Under the pieces are notes generated by a model. It saw only the letters and a program-made list of their open reading frames with translations, ran no database searches and had not been told where the DNA came from. Shown here in pieces: positions 36,415 through 44,266 of a stretch of DNA of 64,000 nt (its first letter is position 1; every line of letters starts with the position of its first letter). Source of the DNA: Leisingera sp. ANG59 (lineage in GTDB: Bacteria > Pseudomonadota > Alphaproteobacteria > Rhodobacterales > Rhodobacteraceae). Location of the stretch: NCBI RefSeq assembly GCF_013317235.1, contig NZ_WLCM01000021.1, positions 1-64,000 on the forward strand, in the 5' to 3' direction. A program made the position numbers and the translations under genes.

Positions 36415-37085
36415 ATGGCAGAGGCCTCAACATCCCGCCCCGCCCTTCGGGTCGATATTGTGTCAGACGTCGTCTGCCCTTGGTGTGCTGTGGGCTATAA
36501 CCAGCTTGCCTTTGCTGCCCGCCGCGCCGGCGTTGCACTGGATATCCGCTGGCAACCGTTTGACCTGAACCCGGATATGGCGGCTGACGGCGAAGATCTG
36601 AGGGAACATCTCGCAGCGAAGTACGGCAGCACAGCAGAGCAATCGGCACAAGTGCGGACGCAGCTGACAGAATTGGGTGAAGCCCTAGGCTTCACCTTCC
36701 GTTTTTTTACCGCATGCGAATCTACAATACCTACCAGGCGCATCAGATGATCGAGTGGGCTGATGAGCGCGGCAAGGGCCACGAGATGAAAGAGGCGCTG
36801 CTTAGCGCACACTTCACCGATGGCAGGAACGTCTCGGACCCGGATGTGCTGGTGGAGGCCGCCGAAGACATCGGTCTGGCCGGTGCCGAGGCCCGTACGG
36901 CGCTCGAAGACGGCTCCCATGCTGATAGTGTCCGCCAGCGCGAAGCATTCTGGACGGGCCAAGGCATTCGTGGAGTTCCCGCCATGATCTTCAATGGCCG
37001 CCACCTAGTGACCGGCGCGCAGGGCATAGAAAATTACACCAGTATCCTGGAGCAGCTTGGATACTCCCGAAACTCTTTCACTTGA
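36415..37085 (+). pseudogene. DsbA-family oxidoreductase, FrnE-like, interrupted by a frameshift
   Basis: The first frame (36415-36750) encodes the thioredoxin-fold start with the redox motif CPWC at residues 21-24. The second (to 37085) continues as MRIYNTYQAHQMIEWADERG through GVPAMIFNGRHLVTGAQ to the end. Joined by a -1 shift at the T7 run 36702-36708 they give about 223 residues, the normal FrnE length. The run is in phase for the heptamer T-TTT-TTT, so ribosomal slippage is conceivable. A one-base deletion or homopolymer sequencing error is simpler. FrnE-like proteins are cytoplasmic 2-hydroxychromene-isomerase/DsbA relatives, some with disulfide isomerase activity. The start has AAGGAAC upstream at 36402. 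Confidence 0.8.
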
Positions 37086-37109
37086 CCGCGGCACCCGCGA
37101 GACTAGTAA

Positions 37110-38438
37110 CTACACTTCGGGCAAACACTGGGTGATGGCGGTTTCCAGCTTGTCCACCACCTCGGTGATCTGCTCATCGGTGATGATGAAGGGCGGCGCC
37201 AGCAGGATGTGGTCGCCGTTCTGGCCGTCACGGGTGCCCGACATCGGGTAGCAGATCAGCCCGGCCTGGAAGGCTGCCTTCTTGATCCGCCCGGCCAGCC
37301 CCAGGGCCGGGTCAAACGGCTCCTTGGTGTCCCGGTCGGCCACCAGCTCCACCCCGCGGAACAGCCCGCGGCCGCGGATGTCGCCCACGTTGGGATGCTG
37401 GCCGAAACGGTCCTCCAGCGCCGCCTGCAGCTTCTCCCCCATCAGAGCGCAGCGCTGCACCAGGCCGCGCTCCAGCATTGCCTTGACCACGGCAAGGCCC
37501 GCAGCGGTCGCCACCGGGTGGCCGATATAGGTGTGGCCGTGCTGGAAGAAGCCGGAGCCGTGCTCGATCGCCTCATAGATCTGGCGGGTGCAGAGCATCG
37601 CGCCGATCGGCTGGTAGCCGGCGCCCAAACCCTTGGCAATGCAGAGGATATCGGGCGCCACGCCGTCCGCCTCGCAGGCAAACAGATGCCCGGTGCGGCC
37701 CATGCCGCACATCACCTCGTCCAGGATCAGCAGCACGCCGTATTGGTCGCAGATCTCGCGGATGCGCTTGAAATAGCCCTCAACCGCCGGCACCGCACCG
37801 GAGGTGGCGCCAACCACGGGCTCCGCCATGAAGGCCATCACGGTCTCCGGGCCAAGGCGGAAGATTTCCGCCTCCAGCTCATTCGCCACCCGCTGGCCGT
37901 AGTCATAGCTGCTCTCTCCCTCGGCCCGGCCGGTGTATTCGTAGCAGGGCGAGATATGGGAGATGTCGATCAGCAGCGGCGCAAACTGGGTGCGGCGCCA
38001 TTCGTTGCCGCCTGCCGCCAGCGCGCCAAGGGTGTTGCCGTGGTAGCTCTGCTTGCGGGCGATGATATGGCGGCGCTGCGGCTCGCCGCGCTCCAGGTGG
38101 TACTGGCGGGCGAGCTTGATCGCGGCCTCGGTGGCCTCCGACCCGCCGGAGACGAAATAAACCCGGTCGATGTCGCCCGGCGCGTTGGCCACCAGGAGGT
38201 CCGCCAGTTCCTCCGCCGGTTCCGAGGTGAGGAAACCGGTATGGGCAAAGGCCAGCTTGCCGGCCTGATCCTGCACCGCCTTGATCACATCGGCGTCGGA
38301 ATGGCCCAGGCACGACACTGCGGCGCCGCCGGAGCCGTCGAAATAGCGCTTGCCGTCCGCGTCGATCAGATAGCAGCCGTCACCGGCAACAGCGGTGGGC
38401 AGGCTGGCTTTGGTGTGGCGGGGAAAGACATGACTCAT
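37110..38438 (-). CDS. Class III PLP-dependent aminotransferase
   Basis: A 442-residue fold-type I aminotransferase. YFVSGGSEATEAAIKLARQYH is the phosphate-binding block, LILDEVMCGMGRTG carries the PLP aspartate, and CIAKGLGAGYQPIGA carries the Schiff-base lysine. ATG 38438 is preferred because AAGGAG lies eight bases upstream; a GTG three codons earlier has no such spacing. It overlaps no neighbour but follows the BKACE gene by two bases, forming an operon. Members act on beta-alanine, omega-amino acids or diaminobutyrate among others. Pairing with a beta-keto acid cleavage enzyme suggests an amino acid catabolic route. Confidence 0.88.
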   Translation of the reverse strand: MSHVFPRHTKASLPTAVAGDGCYLIDADGKRYFDGSGGAAVSCLGHSDADVIKAVQDQAGKLAFAHTGFLTSEPAEELADLLVANAPGDIDRVYFVSGGSEATEAAIKLARQYHLERGEPQRRHIIARKQSYHGNTLGALAAGGNEWRRTQFAPLLIDISHISPCYEYTGRAEGESSYDYGQRVANELEAEIFRLGPETVMAFMAEPVVGATSGAVPAVEGYFKRIREICDQYGVLLILDEVMCGMGRTGHLFACEADGVAPDILCIAKGLGAGYQPIGAMLCTRQIYEAIEHGSGFFQHGHTYIGHPVATAAGLAVVKAMLERGLVQRCALMGEKLQAALEDRFGQHPNVGDIRGRGLFRGVELVADRDTKEPFDPALGLAGRIKKAAFQAGLICYPMSGTRDGQNGDHILLAPPFIITDEQITEVVDKLETAITQCLPEV

Positions 38439-38440
38439 GA

Positions 38441-39217
38441 TCAGCACTCCTTGAGGGTATGGCCCTGGGCCTTTGCGGCCTGAACGAAGGCGGCAACCGA
38501 GGCTGCGTTATCCGCCAGCAGCCCGCCCTCCGGTGTTTCGATGTTATTCTCAAATCCGATTCGCGCATCCCCTCCGGCGGCAACCGCCGCCAGCAGGCAG
38601 GCTTGCTCATGGCGGCCAAAGGCGCAGACGGCCCAGTTGAGGTGCAGACCCGCCGCGGCGTCCCGGAAGACGGTGAGCCCCTCGGGCCGCGCCAGAACCG
38701 GCGGGTTGTACTTGCCCAGAACAAAGATCGCATCGCGCATGGCGCCCGGAACGGTGCTGTCCAGATACCAGGCGCGCAGCCGGGCGATGCAGTCCGGACC
38801 ATACAGGATGTGCTGCACCTGCGTGCCTGCTTCGGCGCACAGGGCATAGGCGCGCGCGGCCAGGTCGGCGTCCCGCGCCATCTCCCGCACCGAGACAGAG
38901 GCCGCCGCAGGGCGCAGCGCCTCCAGACAGGCGAACTGGGCGGCCACATCGTAGAGGCCCGCGCTTTCCGTGGTGATCTGCACCGCCATCGCCGGCGCGC
39001 TTTCCCGCACCGCATCAAGGGCTTCGCGGTAGCGGCCCGCATCCAGCGAATGCCGCCCCTCATCGTCGCGCACATGCAGGTGCAGCGCTTGGGCGCCTGC
39101 CGCAAAACAGGCCGCTGCGGTTTCAGCCGTCTGCTGCGGCGTCACCGGCAGCTGCGCATGATCCCCGCGTCCCCGCCGGGCCCCGTTGGGGGCCACCATC
39201 AAACTGTATTCCGCCAC
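38441..39217 (-). CDS. Beta-keto acid cleavage enzyme (BKACE, 3-keto-5-aminohexanoate cleavage type)
   Basis: A 258-residue TIM-barrel protein of the DUF849/BKACE family. The N-terminus MVAPNGARRG and the metal-binding LHLHVRDDEG block (about 45-54) are typical; GFENNIETPEGGLLADN near 222 is the conserved C-terminal block. BKACE enzymes condense a beta-keto acid with acetyl-CoA to give acetoacetate and a new CoA ester. At 258 residues it is slightly short (family about 270-310). It is first in an operon with the aminotransferase and diverges from tpa. Confidence 0.87.
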   Translation of the reverse strand: MAEYSLMVAPNGARRGRGDHAQLPVTPQQTAETAAACFAAGAQALHLHVRDDEGRHSLDAGRYREALDAVRESAPAMAVQITTESAGLYDVAAQFACLEALRPAAASVSVREMARDADLAARAYALCAEAGTQVQHILYGPDCIARLRAWYLDSTVPGAMRDAIFVLGKYNPPVLARPEGLTVFRDAAAGLHLNWAVCAFGRHEQACLLAAVAAGGDARIGFENNIETPEGGLLADNAASVAAFVQAAKAQGHTLKEC

Positions 39218-39312
39218 CGGTCTCCTCCTTTGCCGCCTGACCCGCAGCGACTCGCGCCCGGGCTGCCCGCAACCTGGCCCGTCAGCACATCCGCTCTCAA
39301 GATGGCAATGTC

Positions 39313-39326
39313 AGAACATTTGTTCT
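39313..39326. promoter_or_regulatory. AGAAC-N4-GTTCT inverted repeat upstream of the BKACE operon
   Basis: Five-base perfect arms with a four-base spacer, 96 bases upstream of the BKACE start and within the divergent tpa promoter region. The form resembles an operator for a dimeric regulator, but no specific family can be named. Confidence 0.25.
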
Positions 39327-39375
39327 ACCCATCCGCCCCGGCGGGCTGCTGCCGTATCGTACCACCCGGCCGCCT

Positions 39376-39408
39376 CTGGACTTAAGCAAGCAAATGCTCT
39401 GGCCCTAA
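39376..39408 (+). promoter_or_regulatory. TauR-type box pair upstream of tpa
   Basis: CTGGACTTAA at 39376-39385 and CTGGCCCTAA at 39399-39408 form a direct repeat with starts 23 bp apart, about 100 bases before the tpa start. This matches the CTGGACYTAA direct-repeat form I recall for TauR in Rhodobacter capsulatus. The same arrangement and spacing occur upstream of xsc, and a single box lies before tauR. Confidence 0.75.
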
Positions 39409-39508
39409 CGAATTCCGCGAAACTGACGTTTCTGGTACATAATACGCCTTAAAGCCCGTGTAGGGTGCCGGGCAGCCCGATTCACTTCCAATGCCGAAAG
39501 GACATGTC

Positions 39509-40906
39509 ATGGACGGCACGTTCAACGAAAACGATCTTTCCCGCGTGGTGGAGGCCGACAAGGCCCACATGTGGCACCACCTGTTCCAGCACAAGGCGCT
39601 GGAAAGCTCTGACCCGCGCATCATTGTCGAAGGCAAGGGCATGCGCGTCTGGGATCAGAACGGCAAGGAGTTCCTGGATGCAGTCTCCGGCGGCGTCTGG
39701 ACCGTCAACGTCGGCTACGGCCGCGAGAACATCTGCAAGGCGGTTTACGACCAGCTGATGAAGGTCTGTTATTTCGCCAACTCCGCGGGCTCCATCCCCG
39801 GCGCGCTGTTTGCCGAGAAGCTGATCTCCAAGATGCCGGGCATGACCCGCGTCTACTACACCAACTCCGGATCGGAGGCCAACGAGAAGGCCTTCAAGAT
39901 GATCCGCCAGATCGCCCACAAGAAATACGGCGGCAAGAAGACCAAGATCCTGTACCGCGACCGCGACTACCACGGCTCCACCCTGGCAACCATGTCGGCG
40001 GGCGGCCAGGACGAGCGCAACGCGCAGTACGGGCCCTTTGCGCCGGACTTTGTCCGCGTGCCGCACTGCATGGAATACCGCAAGCATGAGCTGGGCCTGG
40101 AGCACCTGTCCGGCCGTGAGTTCGGCATCGCAGCCGCAGACAAGATCGAGGAAGTGATCCTGCGCGAAGGCCCGGAAACCGTGGGTGCCCTGTGCCTGGA
40201 GCCCGTGACCGCAGGCGGCGGCGTGATCGAAGCGCCCGAGGGCTACTGGGAGCGCGTGCAGGAAATCTGCAAGAAGTACGACATCCTGCTGCACATCGAC
40301 GAGGTGGTCTGCGGTGTCGGCCGCACCGGCAAGTGGTTCGGCTACCAGCAGTACGGCATCAAGCCGGACTTCGTGACCATGGCCAAGGGTGTTGCCTCCG
40401 GCTATGCGGCGATTGCCTGCATGGTGACCACTGAGGAAGTCTTTGCAATGTTCAAGGACGACGCGGGCGATCCGATGAACTACTTCCGCGACATCTCCAC
40501 CTTCGGCGGCTGCACCGCAGGCCCCGCGGCGGCACTGGTCAACATGCAGATCATCGAGGACGAGAACCTGCTGGACAATTGCGTTGCCATGGGCGAGCGG
40601 ATGCTGAACAACCTGCGCGCGCTGAAGGAAAAGCATGCCGTGATCGGCGATGTGCGCGGCAAGGGGCTGTTCCTGGGTGCCGAGCTGGTGCAGGACCGCG
40701 AGACCAAGGAGCCGGTGGACGAGAAGCTGGCGCAGCAATTGGTCGCGGAATGCGGCGCGCAGGGCGTGATCATCGGTGTCACCAACCGCTCGCTGCCGGG
40801 CCGCAACAACACCCTGTGCTTCAGCCCCGCGCTGATCGCAACCGCCAGCGACATCGACGCGATCTGCGACGCGGTCGACAAGGCCCTGACCAAGGTTTTC
40901 GGCTGA
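39509..40906 (+). CDS. tpa: Taurine-pyruvate aminotransferase Tpa
   Basis: A 465-residue class III aminotransferase that moves the amino group of taurine to pyruvate, giving sulfoacetaldehyde and alanine. The sequence beginning MDGTFNENDLSRVVEADKAHMWHH is characteristic of Tpa. The PLP lysine is K293 in TMAKGVASGY, and LHIDEVVCGVGRTGKWFG holds the PLP aspartate. ATG 39509 has AAAGGA seven bases upstream; the frame is open to an ATG at 39491 inside this ribosome site. Upstream TauR boxes indicate activation by TauR with taurine. A strong terminator follows, so tpa is monocistronic. Confidence 0.94.
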   Translation: MDGTFNENDLSRVVEADKAHMWHHLFQHKALESSDPRIIVEGKGMRVWDQNGKEFLDAVSGGVWTVNVGYGRENICKAVYDQLMKVCYFANSAGSIPGALFAEKLISKMPGMTRVYYTNSGSEANEKAFKMIRQIAHKKYGGKKTKILYRDRDYHGSTLATMSAGGQDERNAQYGPFAPDFVRVPHCMEYRKHELGLEHLSGREFGIAAADKIEEVILREGPETVGALCLEPVTAGGGVIEAPEGYWERVQEICKKYDILLHIDEVVCGVGRTGKWFGYQQYGIKPDFVTMAKGVASGYAAIACMVTTEEVFAMFKDDAGDPMNYFRDISTFGGCTAGPAAALVNMQIIEDENLLDNCVAMGERMLNNLRALKEKHAVIGDVRGKGLFLGAELVQDRETKEPVDEKLAQQLVAECGAQGVIIGVTNRSLPGRNNTLCFSPALIATASDIDAICDAVDKALTKVFG

Positions 40907-40934
40907 CAACTTCTCCCTGTTGGACGAACAGACT

Positions 40935-40964
40935 GCGCCCCGGACTTCCCGGGGCGCTTTTTTT
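40935..40964 (+). terminator. Rho-independent terminator of tpa
   Basis: Perfect nine-base stem GCGCCCCGG/CCGGGGCGC (40935-40943 with 40949-40957), loop ACTTC, then seven T. It lies 28 bases after the tpa stop and just before the convergent SDR stop. Confidence 0.93.
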
Positions 40965-40981
40965 GTTTGACACAAAGGAGC

Positions 40982-41737
40982 TTAGACCAGACGCACCGCA
41001 ATCCCGCCATCCACTGCCACCGGCGCCCCGGTCACAAAACTGGCGCGATCCGACAGCAGGAACAGCGCCGCCTGGGCGATTTCCTTCGGCGCAGCCATCC
41101 GTTTCATCGGGTGCAACCCGGCGATAAAGCTGTGGATTTCCGGATCGTCCCCTGCCATTGCGGTCTTGGTCCCGCCCGGCAGCACGGCATTCACCCGGAT
41201 GCCATCCGCCGCAAGATCCGAAGCAAGCGATTGGACCAGCCCGGCCAGTCCGGCCTTTGACGCGGCATAGGCCCCCATGCCCGGCATCCCGCCGTTGCTG
41301 ACGCCGACAAAGGAACCAGTAAAGACCAGCGATCCGCCGCCCCGTTTTCTCAGCGCCGGAACTTGCGCCTTGGCACAGAAAAAGGCGCCGGTCAGGTTGG
41401 CTGCAATGACCGCATTCCAATTGGCGGCGTCCATTTGCTCTACCGGCCCGGTTTCACCCATCATACCCGCGTTATTGAAGGCACCGTCCAACCCGCCGAA
41501 CTCTTCGGCGGCAAGCGCCACCAGCGCCTGTGAATAGGCCTCACTGGTGACATCACCAGCCAGAAAGGCAGCCTTGCCGCCGCTTTGATTGATCTGCCCC
41601 GCAAGGGTCTCCAGTTCATCCTGCCGCCGCGCCCCCAGCACGACATTGGCCCCTTCTGCCGCAAACAGCAGCGCCGCGGCGGCACCAATGCCACTGCTGG
41701 CGCCGGTGATGATCAGTGTCTTGTTCTGAAGTTCCAT
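40982..41737 (-). CDS. Short-chain dehydrogenase/reductase (SDR, classical)
   Basis: A 251-residue classical SDR. The cofactor motif TGASSGIG is at 11-18, NNAG at 88-91, and the catalytic residues are S142, Y157 and K161 (YAASK). The second ATG at 41737 is preferred: GGAGG lies eight bases before it but only two bases before the ATG at 41743. These NAD(P)-dependent enzymes oxidise or reduce alcohol/keto groups; the substrate is unknown. It is monocistronic, convergent with tpa. Confidence 0.88.
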   Translation of the reverse strand: MELQNKTLIITGASSGIGAAAALLFAAEGANVVLGARRQDELETLAGQINQSGGKAAFLAGDVTSEAYSQALVALAAEEFGGLDGAFNNAGMMGETGPVEQMDAANWNAVIAANLTGAFFCAKAQVPALRKRGGGSLVFTGSFVGVSNGGMPGMGAYAASKAGLAGLVQSLASDLAADGIRVNAVLPGGTKTAMAGDDPEIHSFIAGLHPMKRMAAPKEIAQAALFLLSDRASFVTGAPVAVDGGIAVRLV

Positions 41738-41898
41738 CGTCATAGCCTCCGTTGATTGGATGGCTTTGACCAAAGCGCCCCGAGCTTCTCCGCTCGACCC
41801 GTTTCCTGCGCTTGCCGCTTGGGGCAGGTCATTTACCGCAAGAAACGGGTCAAACAGCTATCTGGGTCAAGGAGGCCGAAGACCCCGCCGCCAAGCGG

Positions 41899-41926
41899 CA
41901 GGCGCCGCGCGTCAGCGCGGCGCCTG
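41899..41926. repeat. GC-rich intergenic hairpin, dispersed repeat copy 2
   Basis: Twelve-base perfect stem CAGGCGCCGCGC/GCGCGGCGCCTG with loop GTCA, followed by GCCCAGC. It is nearly the same as the hairpin at 5225-5246. It lies in the gap between the SDR start and the arsP-like permease stop and has no following T-run. Confidence 0.6.
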
Positions 41927-41996
41927 GCCCAGCGGGAGCGGGGCAATCTTCGATTGCTTCGCGACGGGCGGGAGTACCCCGCCTGTCACGGACGCC

Positions 41997-43028
41997 TCAG
42001 ATCAGCTGGAACAGGATACCCGACACGACCGCTCCGCTTACCCCCAGCCCCAGATAGGCGGCGAATACCCGCGGCTTGACCAGCGACCAGACCGCTGCCA
42101 TGGCAGGAACCGAGCTGACCGCGCCTGCTACCATGAAGGCCATCGCCGCGCCTGCGCTCATGCCCTGCTCCATCAGCCCCGCCAGCAGCGGCGGCGCGAC
42201 ATAGGAGTTGAGGTAGGCCGGCATCCCGACCAGCGCCGCGGTGGCAATCGGCAGCACACCCTCGCCGCCCACCAGCCCGGCGATCACATCGGCCGGCACA
42301 TAGTGGACCAGAAGCGATTCCAGCACATAGGCCAGCGCCAGCCATTTCAGCAGGAAGAGACCATTTGAGACGAGCTCCTCGCGGAACTTCACCTTGCGGT
42401 CCGCCTCCGTCCAGAAGCGCCAGTTCGGCTTGGCGTCCGGCTTTGGAGCGCCGCCGCAGCAGCAGCTTTTGCTTTGCTGCTTGCGCAGCGGGTTCGCAAA
42501 CACCCCCTGTCCCCGCAGCATCTTGATGGCAAAGCCGCCGAACAGCCCCAGCGCCACTGCCGCCACTGCCTTACCTATGGCAAAGGGCCAGCCCAGCGCA
42601 CCCGCGGTGATCAAAAGCGTCGGCGGATCGATCAGCGGCGAGGACAGCCAGAACGCCATCACCGCCGACAGCGGCGCGCCCAGCGCCAGGAGGCCGGCAA
42701 TGAACGGAATCACCTCGCAGGAGCAGAACGGCGCCAGCCCGCCGAACAGCGCTGCCAGCAAAATCATCCGCGTCTCGCGCCCCTCGAAGGCACGCGCCAC
42801 CATCGCCTCGGCCCCTGTCGCTTTAAGGTAGGCCAGCAGCAGCACCGCAAACAGGATGTAGCGCGCGGTGCTGCCCAGCGCGGACAGGGTGAATTCCACG
42901 ACTGAGCGGAAATTGCCCGGATCAAGAACCGCTGCTCCTGCCAGCAAGGCAAGGCTCAGCGCCCAGGGTGTTTTCAGCCAGCTGCCCAGCGTTCTCGTCT
43001 TTCCGGGGTTTTGTGTCAGTTCAGCCAT
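41997..43028 (-). CDS. Permease of the DUF318/YraQ-ArsP family
   Basis: A 343-residue membrane protein with eight or more helices. The first transmembrane block has the paired cysteines PFCSCEVIPF (C102, C104) conserved in this family. A hydrophilic loop holds a triple cysteine SCCCGG (C189-191), then a second homologous block with GMPAYLNSYVAPPLLAGLM. The start at 43028 is inside the arsR stop region (eight-base overlap); the longer frame to 43160 overlaps arsR and is rejected. ArsP members export organoarsenicals; others are uncharacterised. The ArsR partner supports a metal or metalloid efflux role, but the ligand is inference. Confidence 0.8.
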   Translation of the reverse strand: MAELTQNPGKTRTLGSWLKTPWALSLALLAGAAVLDPGNFRSVVEFTLSALGSTARYILFAVLLLAYLKATGAEAMVARAFEGRETRMILLAALFGGLAPFCSCEVIPFIAGLLALGAPLSAVMAFWLSSPLIDPPTLLITAGALGWPFAIGKAVAAVALGLFGGFAIKMLRGQGVFANPLRKQQSKSCCCGGAPKPDAKPNWRFWTEADRKVKFREELVSNGLFLLKWLALAYVLESLLVHYVPADVIAGLVGGEGVLPIATAALVGMPAYLNSYVAPPLLAGLMEQGMSAGAAMAFMVAGAVSSVPAMAAVWSLVKPRVFAAYLGLGVSGAVVSGILFQLI

Positions 43029-43332
43029 CGTTTGCCGCCTTCTTGCCCGCATCCGCGCAGCATTCGCTGAGAATGAAACCGGCCAATGCCTCCAGCCGGG
43101 AGAATTCGGCGCGGCTGATGGTCGACCGCCCCACGCGTTCCTGCGCCACCACACCGGCACCGGTGAGGAATTTCAGATGGTGCGCCAGGGTTGAGGGCGC
43201 AATGCCGGTGCGCTCCTGGATGTCCCCGACTGTCAGCCCGGCCTCGCCCGCCCGGATCAGGCAGCGCAGCACCTGCAGCCGCGCCTCCGATCCCATCGCG
43301 GCAAAGCCCTGTGCGGCTTCTTCCCAGTGCAT
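43021..43332 (-). CDS. ArsR-family transcriptional regulator
   Basis: A 103-residue winged helix-turn-helix protein. The recognition region TVGDIQERTGIAPSTLAHHLKFL lies at about 34-56. Cysteines at 24, 91 and 92 are possible metalloid ligands; the C-terminal CC pair is seen in some ArsR-type sensors. GGAG eight bases before ATG 43332 favours this start over an ATG eight codons earlier. It overlaps the permease gene it likely controls by eight bases. Confidence 0.86.
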   Translation of the reverse strand: MHWEEAAQGFAAMGSEARLQVLRCLIRAGEAGLTVGDIQERTGIAPSTLAHHLKFLTGAGVVAQERVGRSTISRAEFSRLEALAGFILSECCADAGKKAANDG

Positions 43333-43416
43333 GATGTCAGCTCCAATAATCTCCATTAAACCAGTTTTATAGTTTTTTTTGAGTGCTTTTCAAGAGTGTG
43401 TCTCTTGGAATGAAGT

Positions 43417-44160
43417 CTAGAGTTGCAAGTGGATGTGATCGTCGTGCCGCGCTGCCCTGCAGCCTTGAAACTTCAGCTTGCCGGTGCGCAGTCCCAGCCG
43501 GCTCTGCAGGTGCGGCTCCAAAAAAATCTTCCCAACCCGGCTGTCTGTTTCCAGAATCCGCAATAAGTGGCGGGTGCGGTCCGCATCAACCTCCAAGTCC
43601 TGCCACAAGGGCTGTAACACTTCGAAATCCCAGCGGAGTGTCAGCCAGTTGTCAGGGCATTCCGTTGGCCCCTGCTCAAAGGCAAAATAGCCGATCGGAG
43701 ACCGGGTTGCCTTGGGGCTATAACCCTTTGCACCCGCATAGTAGAACGCAAGATCCGCCTTGCGGCCATCATGGTGAGACAGGTGCGGCAGCAGTGGGAA
43801 ACCGGTAAGGAATGGAAAATTGGCGTCGAGCACCTGTGTGACGGTGCCAGGGTAAGTCGAGTCCACGGCTCCCGCGGTGCCCTGCAAAACATCTGCCAGT
43901 TCCCGCGTCACGTAGTTCCGGTTCAACGCGCAGTATAACCAAGACTGCATCTGCAGCGGCCCGCGCTCCCAGCAGCTGAGGGCAACGCGGCCGAAATGCG
44001 GCGCAGCCCGGTCCGCCGCCAGGCTGAGGCCCGCGTAGAGAAGCAGGAACGCCAGCAGCCTGCGGCGGAACATGAGCGCTCCAAGCCAGGCTATGCCACC
44101 TAGTTGCGTAAGAAGAGTCCAGAATACAACGAGGGCCAGATGACCAACGATTTTAAACAT
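43417..44160 (-). CDS. Membrane-anchored protein with LAS-peptidase-like metal motifs
   Basis: A 247-residue protein not recognised with certainty. Residues 5-48 hold one or two membrane helices. The soluble part has H129-x2-G-x3-D136 (in SHHDGRKADL) and an H-x-H at 242-244 near the C-terminus (CRAARHDDHIHL). This is the zinc-ligand layout of LAS metallopeptidases (MepA, VanY type), which cut peptidoglycan cross-links or peptides. ATG 44160 is preferred since the helix follows directly; the frame is open to 44241, where tauR boxes lie. It is upstream of and co-directional with arsR, but separated by 84 bp. Confidence 0.6.
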   Translation of the reverse strand: MFKIVGHLALVVFWTLLTQLGGIAWLGALMFRRRLLAFLLLYAGLSLAADRAAPHFGRVALSCWERGPLQMQSWLYCALNRNYVTRELADVLQGTAGAVDSTYPGTVTQVLDANFPFLTGFPLLPHLSHHDGRKADLAFYYAGAKGYSPKATRSPIGYFAFEQGPTECPDNWLTLRWDFEVLQPLWQDLEVDADRTRHLLRILETDSRVGKIFLEPHLQSRLGLRTGKLKFQGCRAARHDDHIHLQL

Positions 44161-44213
44161 GGCGGCACGCTTGCACCGTATGCCGGCCAAAGCAAGATGC
44201 AGATTCCTCCAAA

Positions 44214-44251
44214 CTGGCCCTAAGTCCAGATTGCACCCCATTTAAGTCCAC
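44214..44251. promoter_or_regulatory. TauR-type box and inverted half-box upstream of tauR
   Basis: CTGGCCCTAA at 44214-44223 is identical to the proximal boxes of tpa and xsc. TTAAGTCCAC at 44242-44251 is a 9/10 match to the reverse complement of CTGGACTTAA. Both lie just before the tauR start at 44267 and suggest autoregulation. Confidence 0.55.
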
Positions 44252-44266
44252 CCTAAGGTGTCCCGC

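Noticed and set aside
39482-40975. 497-codon minus-strand ORF opposite tpa
   Set aside because: Antisense shadow of tpa; His/Ala/Val-rich composition with no family features.
43392-43408. CAAGAG/CTCTTG hairpin after the LAS-like gene
   Set aside because: Six-base stem with an A-rich, not T-rich, tract in the direction of transcription; not a terminator.
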